A DNA stretch of 64,000 nt. It comes from Pagrus major (taxonomy: Eukaryota; Chordata; Actinopteri; Spariformes; Sparidae). The stretch covers positions 25,356,671-25,420,670 of the forward strand of contig NC_133227.1 in NCBI RefSeq assembly GCF_040436345.1, read 5' to 3'. Both the position numbers and the translations under genes were made by a program. Under the pieces are notes generated by a model. It searched no databases and was not told the DNA's origin. It was given only the letters and a program-made list of their open reading frames with translations. The stretch's first letter is position 1. Each line of letters opens with the position of its first letter. This document shows positions 47,301 through 62,199 of the stretch, piece after piece.

Positions 47301-49708
47301 AGCTCTTATTACGGCCTCTGCCTCTTCAACTCTTCCCTGAGAGAGCAGCCAGCGAGGAGACTCTGGGATGTACCTGCGTGATTTAACAACAGTGAGACAC
47401 AGAGGTTCAATCGACTGAGGCTTTTCTTTTTACTTATTTTGATTCCTTACGTACTAAAACAAGCGCCTCCGTGCAAAGTCTTCAACGAGCTGACGCTGTT
47501 GTGGTTGCACTGGTGCAATCAGTGATAATTTAATCAATTTATGACATTATCAACTAATCTGCCCAATTATTTTATCAGTAAAATTACGAAAAAAAGTAGT
47601 ACTATAATACCTTTCTATTATTTTTTTGATGCAAAAATGCTCTTTAAATATGTTGGATGCCTAAGTTATACTTGAGGAGTGACAATAATTGTGATATTTA
47701 CACATTAAAAATTGATATGGTGTCAATAATACACAAAACAGAAAAAATCCATTGAGTGTAATTGTTCTTTTTTACACTTGCAGGTTACGTGCTGTTATGA
47801 TAACGGTCTCTCTTCCCCTCCCTACACAACATATTTTGAGTGTAATTCATCTGCCAAAAAAAGCAAACAAAACATAAAGCAAACAAAGTTAAAGATGAAC
47901 TTGACTGTTAGCATTGTCATTATTATTATTTACACATTTTAGCAGAGCAGCGTGACACTTTGTGCAGGAGGTCTGTCAATTAAGGTAACTTGGCATCCAG
48001 CATTTTCCAAAAAGCATGTTTTCTCGTGGCTCGTTGCCCACTATTAAGTTTCAGTTTTCAGTTTTTTGGGCACTCCTGGTGTAGTTATTTTTGCAGGAAC
48101 TATGCTTATTGGTTGATTGATTGACAGTTAAAACTGGATTTCATCTGTTATCCCTGGACAGATGTTAAAACTCTAAAAACCTGATAAAAAGCACGTATGA
48201 CATGAGATGTGAGTGATCACCCAGGCTAAATACTTAAAAAAAAGAAGGAGAAAGAACCCACACAGACAAACACACACCCACCTACCACCAGAGAGGCACA
48301 TAGAGGAGGCCGGGCAGGGCCAGGCCTAAGCGAAGCATCCTCCAGTCTCTGACGAAGTAAGCAAACACCGGCAGCAGCATGTAGCCCCCGGCAAAGAAAA
48401 GACTTACACCTGCGGTGGAGTAAATGGTCCGAACACGTGGGCCCAATATCTCTGTTCCTGAGGGGGGTAACACAAGGAATGAACTACACAGTCTTGCACA
48501 GTCAAGCAACTAACTACATCTGAGAATCAATGAGTAGAGTAGTACAGAGGTACCTAGCACAAACGCAGTCACATAAGTGGAGATGAGTGCCATCCCAACA
48601 AGAAAGTAGATGGCGCAGAACACGACCCAGGATGAAGCGAAGACCTGGATGAACGCAAACACTGTCTGGAGGGCCACGGTAACACACAACACTATTTTTC
48701 TCCCATACCTGAAAATGATACAACGCACAGATGTAAGCATGCTGTGTAGATGTAGTGCTAGAAGTAAAAAGCTAATGTCAGGCTATAAACAGACTACGTT
48801 GTGGTCGCATGACTTAGACGTCACAACCACTAAGCGTCTTACTAGACAATTACTTTACTGTCCTGTAAAGACGAACTAGTGAGTAGATGAGTGTTCGTGT
48901 TCGGCATGATGACGTTTAACTTCTGTGACAACTTCTGTAATCTCATTTAGCCACTTCTTAGCAACCGCCGACACGCAAGTGCTTTATAATTAAATTGTGG
49001 GACATTTAATGATGTATTTTATGTTGTAGAGCAAACGATATAAATATCTTAAGACTGCGGTAACCAAAGACCTTATTTCAGGCATTTAACCGAAAAACCA
49101 ATTAAAAAAACTCATACGCTTTGAGATGAGGGAACAGGATGTGAAAAAATGCTAACCGATTTCCAGGTTTGCAGGACACCTTGGACTGTTAACAAGGTCA
49201 GTTAACGGCTCTCTCTGTTATGATTTATTGTTATATTTGGAAAGCGATTTAAAAAGTTGTGACGTCATCACAACATAAAGTCTACGAGCAGAGTGGGAAC
49301 TTGCAGACGGGGCCAGCAGGGGAAACTATGTGCATTCTATTATAAATCTTTGCATGCTTGTAGCAGCTATGGTAGCCTCCAGCTGCTAGCCTCAAGCGTC
49401 GGTGAGCAGGCTGCAGAGGTCCGGTAACCTCACTTCTTTCCCACTCCACACTCAGATTTTTGTCATTGTTAAACTTGTAGTTACTGGTACAGACTAGCTT
49501 GCCACATGCATGGATTCTTTGGGTTTTGGCAGAAAACTAAATACGTGTTGAGTGATGTGTGCATTTTGAAAACAATTGAGCTCATCTTGTCCATGACCTG
49601 TCAGAGAACTGTCCCGAAATGAAGGAGCCAGTGAGAACTCCACAGAAGTAGAGAGAGGAGGTCAACGGGTTCTTCCACCTGTCATCACACACCAGGTCCC
49701 ACTGCAAG

Positions 49709-49777
<69 letters not shown>

Positions 49778-52053
49778 CAAGGTCATCGAGTACATTAAGT
49801 ACACAACAAGTGTGAGTCTTGATGTTGGAATTTCTTGACAAGAAAAAACAGTTATAGAAAATAAAGTGTGTATCAATTTATTTAAACTGTTTTGCTCTGT
49901 TTTTTTAACTTAACCACTCAAATTTCGAGCCATTTTCCAAATTTCTCTGGTGTTTCACTGGATATCAGCGGTTTTATTTTTTCGTTGATCCAAACAATTC
50001 ACTTGCGTGATTCATAGATCAAATGAGCTCTTGAAATTGGCAGGGTTTGAGAGGGTCTGGATCTGATCTATTGACAGAGTCATGGGGAATTAAATGGAAA
50101 CGACAATGTCAGTGTTGTCCAAAAAAAAAGGCCTCCTGGCTGCTGTGCTTGGGACGTGCTCTGCTTCTAAGAAGAGGGAGATCTCTGGGTCACTAAGTGT
50201 TATGATAAGTCAAATTGGCTTATATTATGATATGAAAATTACACTTGTGTAATGTTTTTGACATTAGAGCTGTGGGCCTATTTGTTTAACTTCACGCCAG
50301 CGTGCTGACATAATGTCACTGTTAGCCCCTAACGGCGCCATTTTCCGTACGTTAGCAGGTTTAATACTGTCACACAGTTTTTCTTTAAGTTGTAGTGGCT
50401 GTGAAGTCAATACATGAACAAATCTAAGCCCTGTCTTTTAAAGCTGCTGTAAGTGAAAACATTTGTTGAGAGGAGGGAGGGGATTGCTAAGGAGTTAGCT
50501 AAAATGACAGCAAGGCTTTAATAAACCAAACAGCAGTTACAATCGCTGTATATAGTGTGCATGTGTGTATGTGTGAAGAAATATACATTCTCTCTTTTTC
50601 TCCCAAAAGAGAAAATAAACTGTTTTCCATTTGATTTGTATCTTGTGCATATTATATTTTTGTTTTGTTTGACAGCTTAGTTGTGTAGTGGATGTCATGC
50701 ACTTTAAAGAGACAATACGTAAGAGTTTGTAGTTGACATCATTCAAAAAATAACTACAATTATCAACTGAATGTAAATAAATAGTTTTGACATTGTGATG
50801 TCTATCTCTATGTTGCATGAATATCTGCTGAAGTTAGCATGCTAACCAGCTAGCCCCGATCCGTGAGCTATACAGTTATGGCAATAACTCTGGTGATATG
50901 CTGCCCCCTATGTGTTTTGAGTATGAATTTGGTGGCCGATTCTGACATTGCACCTTTAAGAAATTGTGTTTTTATTTTAAAGTGCCCTGAACCAATGTCC
51001 ACCGGGACACAACAAGGTGATTTCCTAATTTGTCATCTTTTTCACTTGCTTTTTCAGAGCCCGACCGATAAGCAATTTTTGGGGGGCGGCGCTGACACCG
51101 ATATTGGGGAGCAAAAAAATTCTGGTATCGATAAATCAGACGATATTCTTGTACACACAGGATCTATACATAAACACACATTATTTTGGCAAAGGTCCCT
51201 AAAGTGTGATCTTCACTGGGAATTATACATTATCCCTAGCATCCTTTACTACCTAATAATCCTGAGATGTGGTCTCATATCGGCACACATACGCCAATAC
51301 CGATACATTTACGATCGGCCAATATCGGCTTAACAACATATCGTTCAGACCCTAATTTGTATGTTCAAACATGCATCCAATGAGGGTGGACACACAATTT
51401 TAAACCCCCTTAATGATCATATGCAAAGATTTAATATGCAAGTTTTCAGAGGGTGATATCTGCAAATATTCAGGACATTTTTTTGTGTGTCTGGAGAATA
51501 TAAACTCTCTTCTGAGATGAAATAATCAAATTTGATCTTAAGTTATGTTCAAAGAGGCACATTATCCTTTGAACCAGCACACTTCCTGTTGACAGTAACT
51601 CCAGCAACAGGCTGTAAAGTCGTCACGAAAGCAGCTGAGGAGCAGCGCAGGTACCTCAGTTGTGATGGTAGAGATGTACACACTCCGGTCGTACTCCCAC
51701 CCGTCCAAGCAGCGCTCCGTAGCCACATTAGACATATTAACATCAACGCCGGGCAGCAAGCCTCTGTCCGAGAAACTTTGCACATCTTCGAGTTTGTATC
51801 TGGAGCACTTGCTGGGCACCAGAGCGCCGCTGTGGCTCTCCTCCTCCAGCGGGATACTGCTGTTCCTCCAGGCGGCGGTGAGGTTGACGTGCGCGGGGAT
51901 GAGGCAGCGGTGGGGCGGCGTGTCGGCGATGAACACGATGGACAGGCCGGTGAAACCGTTGGGAATGACGGTCAGACAGAGGAGGAAAAAAACTTGCTGC
52001 TGGAAACCTCCCCACTCCCCGAGGAAGGCGGTTGCATCCTCAACGTCGCTCAT
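38321..52053 (-). CDS. slc22a5: SLC22 organic cation/carnitine transporter (OCTN2-like), copy B
   Basis: A 12-helix MFS transporter; closest in layout to OCTN2, the sodium-dependent carnitine importer of the plasma membrane. Exons: 51655-52053, 49598-49701, 48554-48708, 48286-48457, 47247-47373, 45156-45253, 43425-43639, 43139-43321, 40622-40757, 38321-38405. Total 1,674 nt, 557 aa, the same length as human OCTN2. [19 protein letters not shown] start; sequons at Asn57 and Asn64, positions glycosylated in human OCTN2; [18 protein letters not shown] with Glu453 (human Glu452), Ser468 (human Ser467) and Pro479 (human Pro478) kept. The last exon gives ...[12 protein letters not shown], without a PDZ ligand. 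The (CA)n tract 8 bases upstream of the second exon is unusual. It could equally be slc22a4 or slc22a21; the symbol is tentative. Confidence 0.9.
39290..40109. mobile_element. Non-autonomous DNA transposon with CAGAGGTGG ends
   Basis: Starts GCAGAGGTGGGAAGTAACAA and ends TTTTGCCACCTCTG; the termini are complementary and both ends carry repeated acttgag/agtac words. About 820 bp. The open frames inside show no transposase motif. Lies in the last intron of SLC22 copy B. Confidence 0.7.
41195..41450. repeat. Teleost interspersed repeat fragments
   Basis: 41200-41300 carries the common block cttgaagacgtttcacctct, catccaagaggcttc. 41385-41440 carries a tttattaatctgtcagcggg, gaaattc tail typical of non-LTR retroposons. 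Both are decayed. Intron of copy B. Confidence 0.5.
41541..41582. repeat. (TAA)n microsatellite
   Basis: Two TAA/AAT runs separated by a single interruption, in the last intron but one of copy B's coding order. Confidence 0.9.
42402..42570. mobile_element. MITE fragment (TTAAAGGTGCAATA family)
   Basis: Starts CTTAAAGGTGCAATAAGTAA, as do the copies at 32964 and 50702. The right end is not clear. Confidence 0.5.
43788..44280. mobile_element. MITE related to the 30716 element
   Basis: Starts ttagggatgcatgatttacg and ends in ttatcggctatcagtatcag. The interior shares ttacttaacaagt, ggtatg and caataaacacagagaa with 30716-30968, but is about twice as long. The shorter copy looks like an internal-deletion derivative. 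Lies in the copy B intron upstream of exon 43425-43639. Confidence 0.6.
49710..49776. repeat. (CA)n microsatellite abutting a splice acceptor
   Basis: About 33 CA units. On the minus strand it reads (TG)n followed by TTCTTGCAG, so it ends only eight bases from the acceptor of SLC22 copy B exon 49598-49701 and takes the place of a normal polypyrimidine tract. Confidence 0.97.
50702..50960. mobile_element. MITE (TTAAAG...CTTTAA ends)
   Basis: Starts ctttaaagagacaatacgta and ends gacattgcacctttaag. The middle shares gctaaccagctagcccc and ctggtgatatgctgccccct with 32964-33283. Lies in the first intron of copy B. Confidence 0.75.
51058..51355. mobile_element. MITE rich in CCGATA/TATCGG
   Basis: Starts agcccgaccgataagc and ends with gatcggccaatatcggctta and cagaccctaa; complementary end words suggest terminal inverted repeats. 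About 300 bp, non-coding. Lies in the first intron of copy B. Confidence 0.6.
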
Positions 52054-52530
52054 GTTGCTTGTGGTCGCTTTTACGCGCAGGGCGCACAGAGTGGAGCTGG
52101 ACTTAAGGGCAGACAGGAATGAGGAACTTTGGAGTGGGCATTTCAAAAGCAGTGGGTTTTTTTCCAGCTGGAATAAAAAGGGGGAGAAAAAAGAAAAAAA
52201 GAAAGAAAGAAACATCCCACCCACCCTAAATTAACCGATCTTTAAAGGCACAACCCGCGATCAAAATGTAGGCTCAATCAAAACACAATGGTCTCTTATC
52301 ATTCCGAGAATGATTATCTGGCCTTTTATTGCACAATAGAAGAATAATTCACCTTGTGATAAAATGCCACACAATAGTACAATCAATGTGTTCTCTGTGC
52401 TTTCCATGGGGTTAAAGGTTTGCCTGGGACAGTGAGGTGAAAAAGCCTAAATTTTCAGTTTTGCACAATTGATGATATCCTATAATGTCGTTGTGAAATG
52501 ACATGACATGATATGATATGATATGATACC
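52054..52530 (-). promoter_or_regulatory. Upstream region of SLC22 copy B
   Basis: Sequence 5' of the copy B ATG, containing a purine-rich block (aagaaaaaaagaaagaaaga) at about 52185-52210 and an ATGAT-like run at 52503-52527. No core promoter motif is convincing. Confidence 0.3.
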
Positions 52531-52532
52531 TA

Positions 52533-52705
52533 CAGCCCAACCGATACTGGATTTCTGGGATCGACATTAGGGAATAAAATAATTCCGATATCGAAATATC
52601 ATCTGACATTCATATATACACAGATTTTTCCCAGTTTTCCAGCTAATGTTGTTATCAAATACGTGGTAGCGCTATAACAAGCCCAAAAAAAGCTATATAT
52701 ATATA
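52533..52705. mobile_element. MITE remnant split by the Tc1 insertion
   Basis: Starts cagcccaaccgatactgg and carries ttccgatatcgaaatatc, like the element at 51058. It is cut by the Tc1 transposon inside a TATATA run; the flank resumes at 54455 with tatataagctattt. Confidence 0.5.
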
Positions 52706-52935
52706 CAGTCGTCCTCAAAATTATTCATACCCTTGCTAATTTTTGTGATTTTCTATTTTTGTGATGAAATGACTGCATTTTTTCAAGTTTGTTTATGAGT
52801 TATACGTGACCAACAAGTGAAAGAATGACAACAATACACAATTCAAGAAATTCTTCATTTCAGGGGTATTTTATTCAAGGATTCCCAAAAAATGCCATGT
52901 TCAAAATTATTCATACCCTAGTCCAATGTCTTTCT

Positions 52936-54066
<1,131 letters not shown>

Positions 54067-54489
54067 GATGACCAGAAATTGAGAATGATCAGAACACTTT
54101 TCCTCTATTTATACTTTTCTGGAAAGATGCTATTTTTTTAAATCAGTGTTTAACATTTGTTCAACAATGTTAATGGTATTTATTCCATTGTAACATTTTG
54201 GAATAACCACAGGACAAAGATTTTTGTAGAGACATTGTCAGGGGTATGAATAATTTTGAACATGGCATTTTTTGGGAATCCATGAATAAAATACCCCTGA
54301 AATGAAGAATTTCTTGAATTGTGTATTGTTGTCATTCTTTCACTTGTTGGTCACGTATACCTCATAAACAAACTTGAAAAAATGCAGTCATTTCATCACA
54401 AAAATAGAAAATCACAAAAATTAGCAAGGGTATGAATAATTTTGAGGACGACTGTATATAAGCTATTTTTCAGATCTCCATCCGTGATT

Positions 54490-57400
54490 GAGGCATTAAA
54501 ACTGACCCTGACCAAGTGACCAATTCAAGATAACAAAACAAGTAAAGGTGCAACATAAAAAAACATTCAGTTTATATTATCTGTGTATTTGCAGAAAAAT
54601 ACCGAGTTAACGTTTATCCTGGCGATTGGGTTGTTCCACTCCAAACGATGTCTACCATCTTTTGACGCTGGAGGCACAGGAAAACTGGAGGAGCGCAAAC
54701 ATCCAAACACAAACTACTTTGTTGGGAAAGCCGATCATTACCTGTTGAAGGGACATAACTCATGAATTTCCACACTTTGTACTTGCCCCACAAGAGAGAT
54801 GAGATGCACTCTGCACCTTTTTTTATCTGCGATGAGAAATTACCTTTGGTCTAAGGTCAGAATACAAAGCTGTGTATTTTCCTTTGTTATGAGTCTTTCA
54901 ATGTCTCCTGTCTCCCTTTCCAGAACAGCAGACACTTCCTGTCCAGTGCCTCTCACAGACATGGGTGACAGGGAAGAGCCATAACCTCAAACACAACAAT
55001 CATGTAAGGGAATAGTTTACCATTTTTGTTAATAACAACACTCTAATCTTGGAAATTCTGAGTTTCTCCTTAGGATATTACCTCGTAACAGCTCAGAGCC
55101 AAGAAATAGTCCAACACATAACCCTTGTTACCCATTGTAACCTTCTGGTTTTGTATGGATTAAACAAACAGGCCAGTGATCAGAGGAGCTGGTAGGTGGA
55201 CTTTGTTTTTGTTGGCCACCAGTTAAAGTGTCAAATTCTGAGATTAAAGTAGGAAATGTACAAGAAAAATCTCAGATGTTCTCTGAGATTAGAGTATCCA
55301 AGTTTTCTTTGAATCTTTGAAAATGATTTCATGTTGACGGAGCGTTTCAAACCATTGCAGCTTTTCAGGCCTTCACAGGACTAAAGTCCAGGAAACTCTC
55401 AGGCAGGTTGCACAAATCAGATTCACTTTATTGTCATTTCCCTGAGTATTTGCATGTGTACCACTGCTTTCAACTGTAAACATCTATATAACAAGTTAAG
55501 AACAAGCTGAAAAATATTTAGAAAAGAAAAAGACACAACAGTTTGGCAACACTCAGGTGATGCTACTCAGCCAATCAAATCTGAAAAATCTCAAAATGAG
55601 AATAAGGTACAAGGTATATTTATTTTGTACTTATTTATATAGCTGCTCCATAGTCTGGTGGTATGGCAGTGGATACTTACATTTCTTTGGGGTGGGTGTT
55701 GTCTTTTAGTATCCTTCGGGGCTCTGTAGATGTCGCTGATGCCCTGGGCGCTTTGATAAGAACGGAGAGTTTGAATTTTCATCTCTGTTGAGAAGGGATG
55801 CTGGTAGTGTCCCCCCTGTTAAAATGTTAAAAGTTGATTTATATTAAGTCACAAATCACCTGCCGGGGGTTGTCAATCTCGTCACCTAACTCTGTCTCTG
55901 AAAACATTGTAATATTCACTTAACACCTGAGTAAAACATCAACAAAGAAAGGTTTGAAAGTTAGTTATTTAATATTATGACCGCATACTGTTTAAACTAC
56001 CTGATGAGTCATGTTCCAGTCAACCTATATATTCAAGCAGCAGGGAAACTGTTGTTTTCTCCACATCTTTTGCAGCAAAGTGTGTCAGTTATGTACTTGA
56101 GTCGAGCGTGTGTGTCTTATTTCTACAACAAAGTGTCACATCTTTAAGATGAGACTTAGTTTGCAGTGAGTCCTTCAACCAATGCAATTCTGATCCATGT
56201 AAGGAAAAATCCACTCCTGCTGAGAGGGAAACAGTTTCCTGTGTTAAAGGTGAAATATGTAGTTTTGGATTAGAAATTCAAACTCTGGAAGGTCATATTT
56301 ACAAAGTTAATTAAACAAACTCAGAAACATTTATTTCCACAACTGAAAAAACAAGAGTAGAATAAGTGTCATGAAACAGATTTATGACTAAGGCAGGTGT
56401 AGAGAGGGTTGCAGTAGTCTAGCTGAGACGAACTAAAAGCATGAAGTAGCCTCTCTGTGCCAGCATTAAATAGAAATGACTAAAGCCACAGGCTTTATGT
56501 TGGATGAGAAGTCATCTTAATCCTGTAAGATTTATTGCGTTGGGCTGTAGATAGTAGTAATAATACACCATTTTGACCACGTAAAATATGTGTAGAAGAC
56601 TACAGACATTATCAAAGTGGTCTATTATTTGTTATTATAAGTTATTTGCATCTTGCAATGTAAAAATGCATTTAATTGTGCATCATTCTATATCTACTTC
56701 CTCCTGTAATAAATCAGGGAAAAGGTAGGATGAAAGTCTCCGCTTGGTATTGGCAAGCATTTGCCTTGTGCAGACAATTTTAGATCGATGATAGAAGCAA
56801 TAAAAGGACAATAAAAAGATACGCCACATAAGAGAAAATAGGAACGTATATACAAAAGACTTAGAACAGTGAGGAGAAAATAATTGAAAGACTGGAAGCA
56901 ATAAAAGAAAAAGACGACTTCAAAGAAAGTCTATAAAAGTGCGTTTTAATGGGTTGGAGAAATTCACTCCAGTACAGTAAACTGCTGTTTGTCAGGACTG
57001 TCATGTGATTATAACTTGGTTAGAATAAATCATTTAAGCTGATTATCCACTTATGAGAAACTGAGTTTGAATACAGTCACTAACTTACTCCAATATTAAA
57101 CCTACAGTAGCATGTGAGCATCTTTAGTATCAGTTTACTTTGTTTCTATCAGCAGACCTTTGACGAGTTTCTTCTTAAAGCCATTTGGTGTCATCACTGA
57201 TGGAAGACCACAAGAGACGATGATCCTTGATCATGTCTTTAATCACCATTTTCCTTTATATCAGCTGATTATCCTCCTGAACGGTACTTTATAATGTATT
57301 CATTATAATTATTAGTTCATTAATGTGTTAGCTGGTAAAGACTTACATGAACTACTTTATACACTGTCAGGAAGATTAATCCATAATAAAATATAACAGT

Positions 57401-59054
57401 TTATTAGTTGATTTATATTTTGTATGTATAATTTGAATCAACAAAGTAACTCGTAGCTAATGTTGGCAACTCAATATAGTGAAGTAAAAAGTACAATAGT
57501 GGCTACCAAAGTGTAGTGGAGTAGAAGTATTTAATATGATAAAAGCATTATTTAAACAGTGTACTAAAAATTACCCAAAAGTCATAATTGAGTAAAATTA
57601 AAGATATGGTGTTAAAATATCACATGGTAAAAGTGAAATTTATCCATACAAATTGTGCTTGAGTTAAAGTCTTTAAGTGTCTGAAATAAAATGGACTTAA
57701 ATATAAAAATAAAATAAATGAAAAAACAAATGTAATGTAATGTTATCGGCCTGGACAATTATTGGCTCTTATGTTCAGCATTTTTCTGATTATCAGATTA
57801 AGTTCTGTCTTTTATCCGATTGCCAATTAAATATTAATTTAAAATGAAAGTTTGCTACTTTGGCTCTGAAGCAGCGTACATACTGCACAGTAACTAGTAA
57901 CTTAAGTTATATACTTAAGCAGTGTTGTAAAAACAAAAGTCATACCTGAGTAAAAATAAAGACATCATGTTAAAATGTTATATTGGTAAAAGTGAAAGGG
58001 ATGCTCCGAAATAGTGCTTTAGTTAAGGTCTTAAAGTATCTGATATTAAATGTACTCAAGTATTTTAAGCATTTTTTGTCAGCAAATGTAACTAAGTGCT
58101 CAAATGATTATCTGTTTATCAGAATGAGTATTTTTTTTTCAATATGATTGGCGATAAAATACATATTATACATACAATACATAAAATACATTTATTTAAA
58201 AATTCACTACTTTGGCTCTGATGCAACATGCAATCTGTAAAGTAACTAGTAACTAAAGTTAGCAAATAAATGAAGTGGAGTAAAACAAAAATATAACATG
58301 TCCCTCCAAAATCTAGCGAAGTGGAAGTATAAAGTAGGTTCTATCACTAGAATTGAACACGTTTACGCAACAGGCTCAAATGTGTAAGGTTTTCTTTTGT
58401 AAATAAGCCCATTTAGCAGTTTTTTTTCTAAAAACAGCTGAATGAACTTGCTTATCATACGATTCAAAGCCTTCATACAGGACTGCTTCATACAGGCCTC
58501 TTTCCTCTGCAGTGTGGCTTAAAAACAGTCCAATGGGAGTCTACTTACTCGCTACTTAGCAACATTTAGAGTACAGGCACGTGCACGACTTTGGGGTATT
58601 TAAAAGTGTGGAATGTTGTTTAGAGAAAATGCCACTTTGACCACAGTGGTGCGGGGGCGGGGTGGACAGATTGGCCACTCAGAAACTTTTGATCATTTCT
58701 CTTTCAGTAAATCAAATCAAATCAAATCATTGATGAGAGGTGTTCCATTCATTAATCTCAGATCAATTGTTTCCATGTCTGCTCGTAAATTGAGAGACAG
58801 TGGAGGAAGCAGTCTTTGGGATCAAAGAGTTGTCACCCCTGAAAAGGAGGTTAAATACTCACTCAGGACTGGAAACTGTCTTTTCAATTGTGACTCCGTC
58901 CCTCCGAGGGGACCAGCTCAGTCTACCCCACAGAGAGCTCGACCCGACCACTCTGGTACTAAGCTGAGGAAGAGGGATACCACGTCTCATACTCTGAGGA
59001 ATTTCAGAGGATCTTTTACTCCCTCGAGAGCAGGGAGTCATTTTTTTATAAAGA
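54490..59054. other. Intergenic region upstream of SLC22 copy C
   Basis: AT-rich with repeat fragments: a retroposon-like tail at 55408-55490 (cagattcactttattgtcat), a fragment starting gttaaaggtgaaatatgtag at 56247, and a diverged repeat block at 57470-58330. The 5' leader of copy C must lie near the right end. An open frame at 58613-59068 overlaps the copy C start codon in another frame and is not supported as a gene. Confidence 0.5.
57470..58330. repeat. Repeat block with agtaaaagt/aagtatt words
   Basis: Two internally similar halves (57470-57900 and 57900-58330), each with agtgaaa, ttaaagt-tctg, ctttggctctga and taactagtaact words. The same family recurs at 60235-60715. Teleost DNA-transposon derivatives of this type are common. 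No ORF. Confidence 0.6.
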
Positions 59055-62000
59055 ATGGGAGATTATGATACAGACACAGCATTCCTCGGACAGACTGGTC
59101 CTTATTTCTGGGCCACATTCTTCCTCCTGAACACAGTTTTTGTCTCAACTGGATTCAATGGACTCTACATGGTGTTCATTGGGGCGGCTCCGAAGCACCA
59201 TTGTCTCGTTCCAGACGTTAATTTAACTGAGGAGTGGAGAAACGCCATCATTCCTGTCACGTTGGTGAATGGTGAGGAGGTGCAGAGCCAGTGCAGCAGA
59301 TACAGGCTGGATGTGGTGAGAAATCTCTCTGCTGAGGGATACGTTCCTGGAAGGGATGTCAACCTCACGAGCCTGCAGCAGGAGGGATGTTTGAATGGAT
59401 GGAACTACAGCAAAGAGATCTACCAGTCCAACATAGTCACTGAGGTTAGTGTGAGAGTGCATGTGTGTTTTCATTGTGAGCAGAAAGTTTCAGTTTTTTA
59501 TCCTTTTGTTTGAAATGTGTCAAATTCCTGTCTCCTTCACAGTGGGACCTTGTGTGTGACAACCAGTGGAAAGTTCCCTTTGCATCCTCAACCCTCTTCG
59601 TTGGATACCTCTTCGGGTCCCTAATCTCAGGCCAGCTTTCTGACAGGTATTTTAACCTTTTCTTATCCAAACACACCATAAACATGTAGTAAGACTAAAG
59701 TGTTTTTATCATTTATGAACTTATGCTGAAAGTTAGGGTGTCAGGGTGAATGTTCCTGGGGGCTTGAACCTGATGAACTGTCTTTATCATGACAACAGCT
59801 CCATCTACTGTTGAAGTTGAAGAGAGGAATTGTTTTTACTAAAGTCTTACATTAAAACACTTTATTTAATGATCTGGGATGACAGAGAGAGATTGACCCA
59901 GGTGTAGTGTAACAAGAAGAGATCTTAAATGGACAAATTTGTTTTATATTGATGGCGTTGGATGGATGTTGTTATCATGTGTACTGTCACCAATAGTTAA
60001 CATTCATAAGAAGAGTTTCAAATTATTACCACACGAGACCACACAATCATGTCCTTAGTGGTACTGTAACTGTTCTTTGTTGTGGTTATTTGATTAAATT
60101 TAGAATTGAATTTCTCCCAGAAACTTAGTTGGTAGTTTAGCATTGTCTTGGAGTATTGGTTGTGCGTCCAAGCCCACAGAAACCAAGTGCAAATTAGCTT
60201 GATTAGAAGACAATTAGCTCTCAGCAGTGTTTTTCAAAAGTACCCAAAAGCCTCATGAGATATCACATTAAAATTTGACTTTTTTTTACCCATACTATTA
60301 GCACTTGAGTAAAAGTATCTGACATTAAATGTGCTTAGTAGTTGGTAAAAGCAAAATAATCTGTATATTTACATGTAAGTATATACTGTTACCTCAAAAA
60401 GTAAGTATATACTGGTCTGGCTCATTATCGGATCTGATACTCAGAATATTCCCTGTCAGCTTTTAGTGTGTTTTTTAATTGACTGCAGATAAAATAAATT
60501 GGGCTCTGATGCAGCATGCAATCTGCAAAGCAACCAGTAACTAAAGCTATTAAATGTAGTAGAGTAAAAAATATGTATTTGCCTCCAAAATGTAGTAGAG
60601 TGGGTACAAATGATCAGAAATGGGAATACTTGAGTAAAGTACAAGTGCCTCATAACTGTATATAAGTAAAGAATTTGAGTACTTAGTTACATTCCATCAC
60701 TGGCAAATGCAAATTAGCTTGATCAATCAGCTATCAGAAGAAGCTCGTTAAGCGTGTGCTGAGTAGTGGCAGAGTTTAAAGTATTTGATGTTTGCTGTGT
60801 TCAGAGTTCCTAGCTGACAGACACTGTTGTGCAGCTCTGACAGTAGAACAGCAGGGGGCTCAGGACACAGCAGCGTGGAGCACTTGTGTGTTCAACTATT
60901 TTGCAGCTGTGAAAACTGTGCGTCAATGATTGAGAAGGAGGGAGCGACGGGCGAGAGTTTTCAAGACTTTTGGAGCATTGGGTCACGTTGAGGAGTTAAA
61001 GCTGCTAATGAGTAAACCTGCAAATCCTTAACCAGAGACATTTGCGGCAGATTGACATGTTGCATAATTAATTTTTTCTTAAATTCCTCGTTTAAACTGG
61101 TTTCTCCTGATGTTTGCTTTGTGAGGTCAGTTTGTAGTGTTCAGGCTCTGGAGTTGTGATGCTGTGGCCATCTGCATGTTAAAGTATCTTAAAGGTTATA
61201 GAATTATGCAATAAAACAATACATGTGAATTGTTGTGTTGAGGAGTAGCATGACCTTCACTTCTACACAAAACATTTCAAACAATCCAAACTGCACCATT
61301 TCAAGTGCATATAGATAATGTTGAAAGTTATTGTATATGCTTACAATGTATCTATTTTAAGCAAAAGCAGATTGAATAACACTTTACAATAAGGATACAT
61401 TAATTAATTAGTTAATAGCGTAATAATCATTAACTAATGTAAACTGATGTATCATTATTGTTGTAACTGTTAACCCAATCTTTATATATTATTAAATAAA
61501 GTGTGAACACCATAATTAACATGAACACATTTGGTAACTGTTAGTTAATAGTTATTACTACATTAACTAATGTTAATTAATGTACCCTTGCAACAAAGTC
61601 ACCCGCAGATTGTTGTTTCTTGCAGGGGGGAGGCAAAAAAATTGGGTGAATACAGATATGTTTCATTGAAAAACTGAAAAAAAAAGGTTTGGCTCTGTTC
61701 TCCAACACATTGCATTTAAAAGGAAACGACTATAAGGGTAAAGTGCCACCTCTAAACTTGAATTTGAGCCCGTTTAAAAATCCACAACACCTGCATAACT
61801 GTGCTCTTTACTTGTTGCTTGTTTTGTTGTCTCACTTTTAGTTAGGTGGTTAGTCAGGAACATTTCTCGTTTTCATGTTTATGATCACCTCCCAACAGCT
61901 TGTGAATCACTGTCTTTGATATGCAATTCTTTTCTATTCAGGTTCGGAAGGAAAAAGGTTATTTTCGTCTCTCTTGCGGCCCAGTGTGTCTCGGTCCTGC

Positions 62001-62145
62001 TCCAGTCCTTCTCGCAGTCATGGAGGACATTCTGCATCATGTTCCTCTTTGTTGGAGCCTCTCAGATTTCCCTCTATATCTCTGCATTTGTACTAGGTAT
62101 GAATTGATCTTTTATTATATGTTTACATTTGTGTTGCATGTGTCG

Positions 62146-62199
<54 letters not shown>

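Noticed and set aside
51532-52122. 196-aa open frame on the plus strand
   Set aside because: Exact antisense shadow of the first coding exon of SLC22 copy B, which has family motifs in the other strand.
58613-59068. 151-aa open frame upstream of SLC22 copy C
   Set aside because: No recognisable domain, low-complexity composition, and it overlaps the real ATG at 59055 in a different frame. Probably 5' leader.
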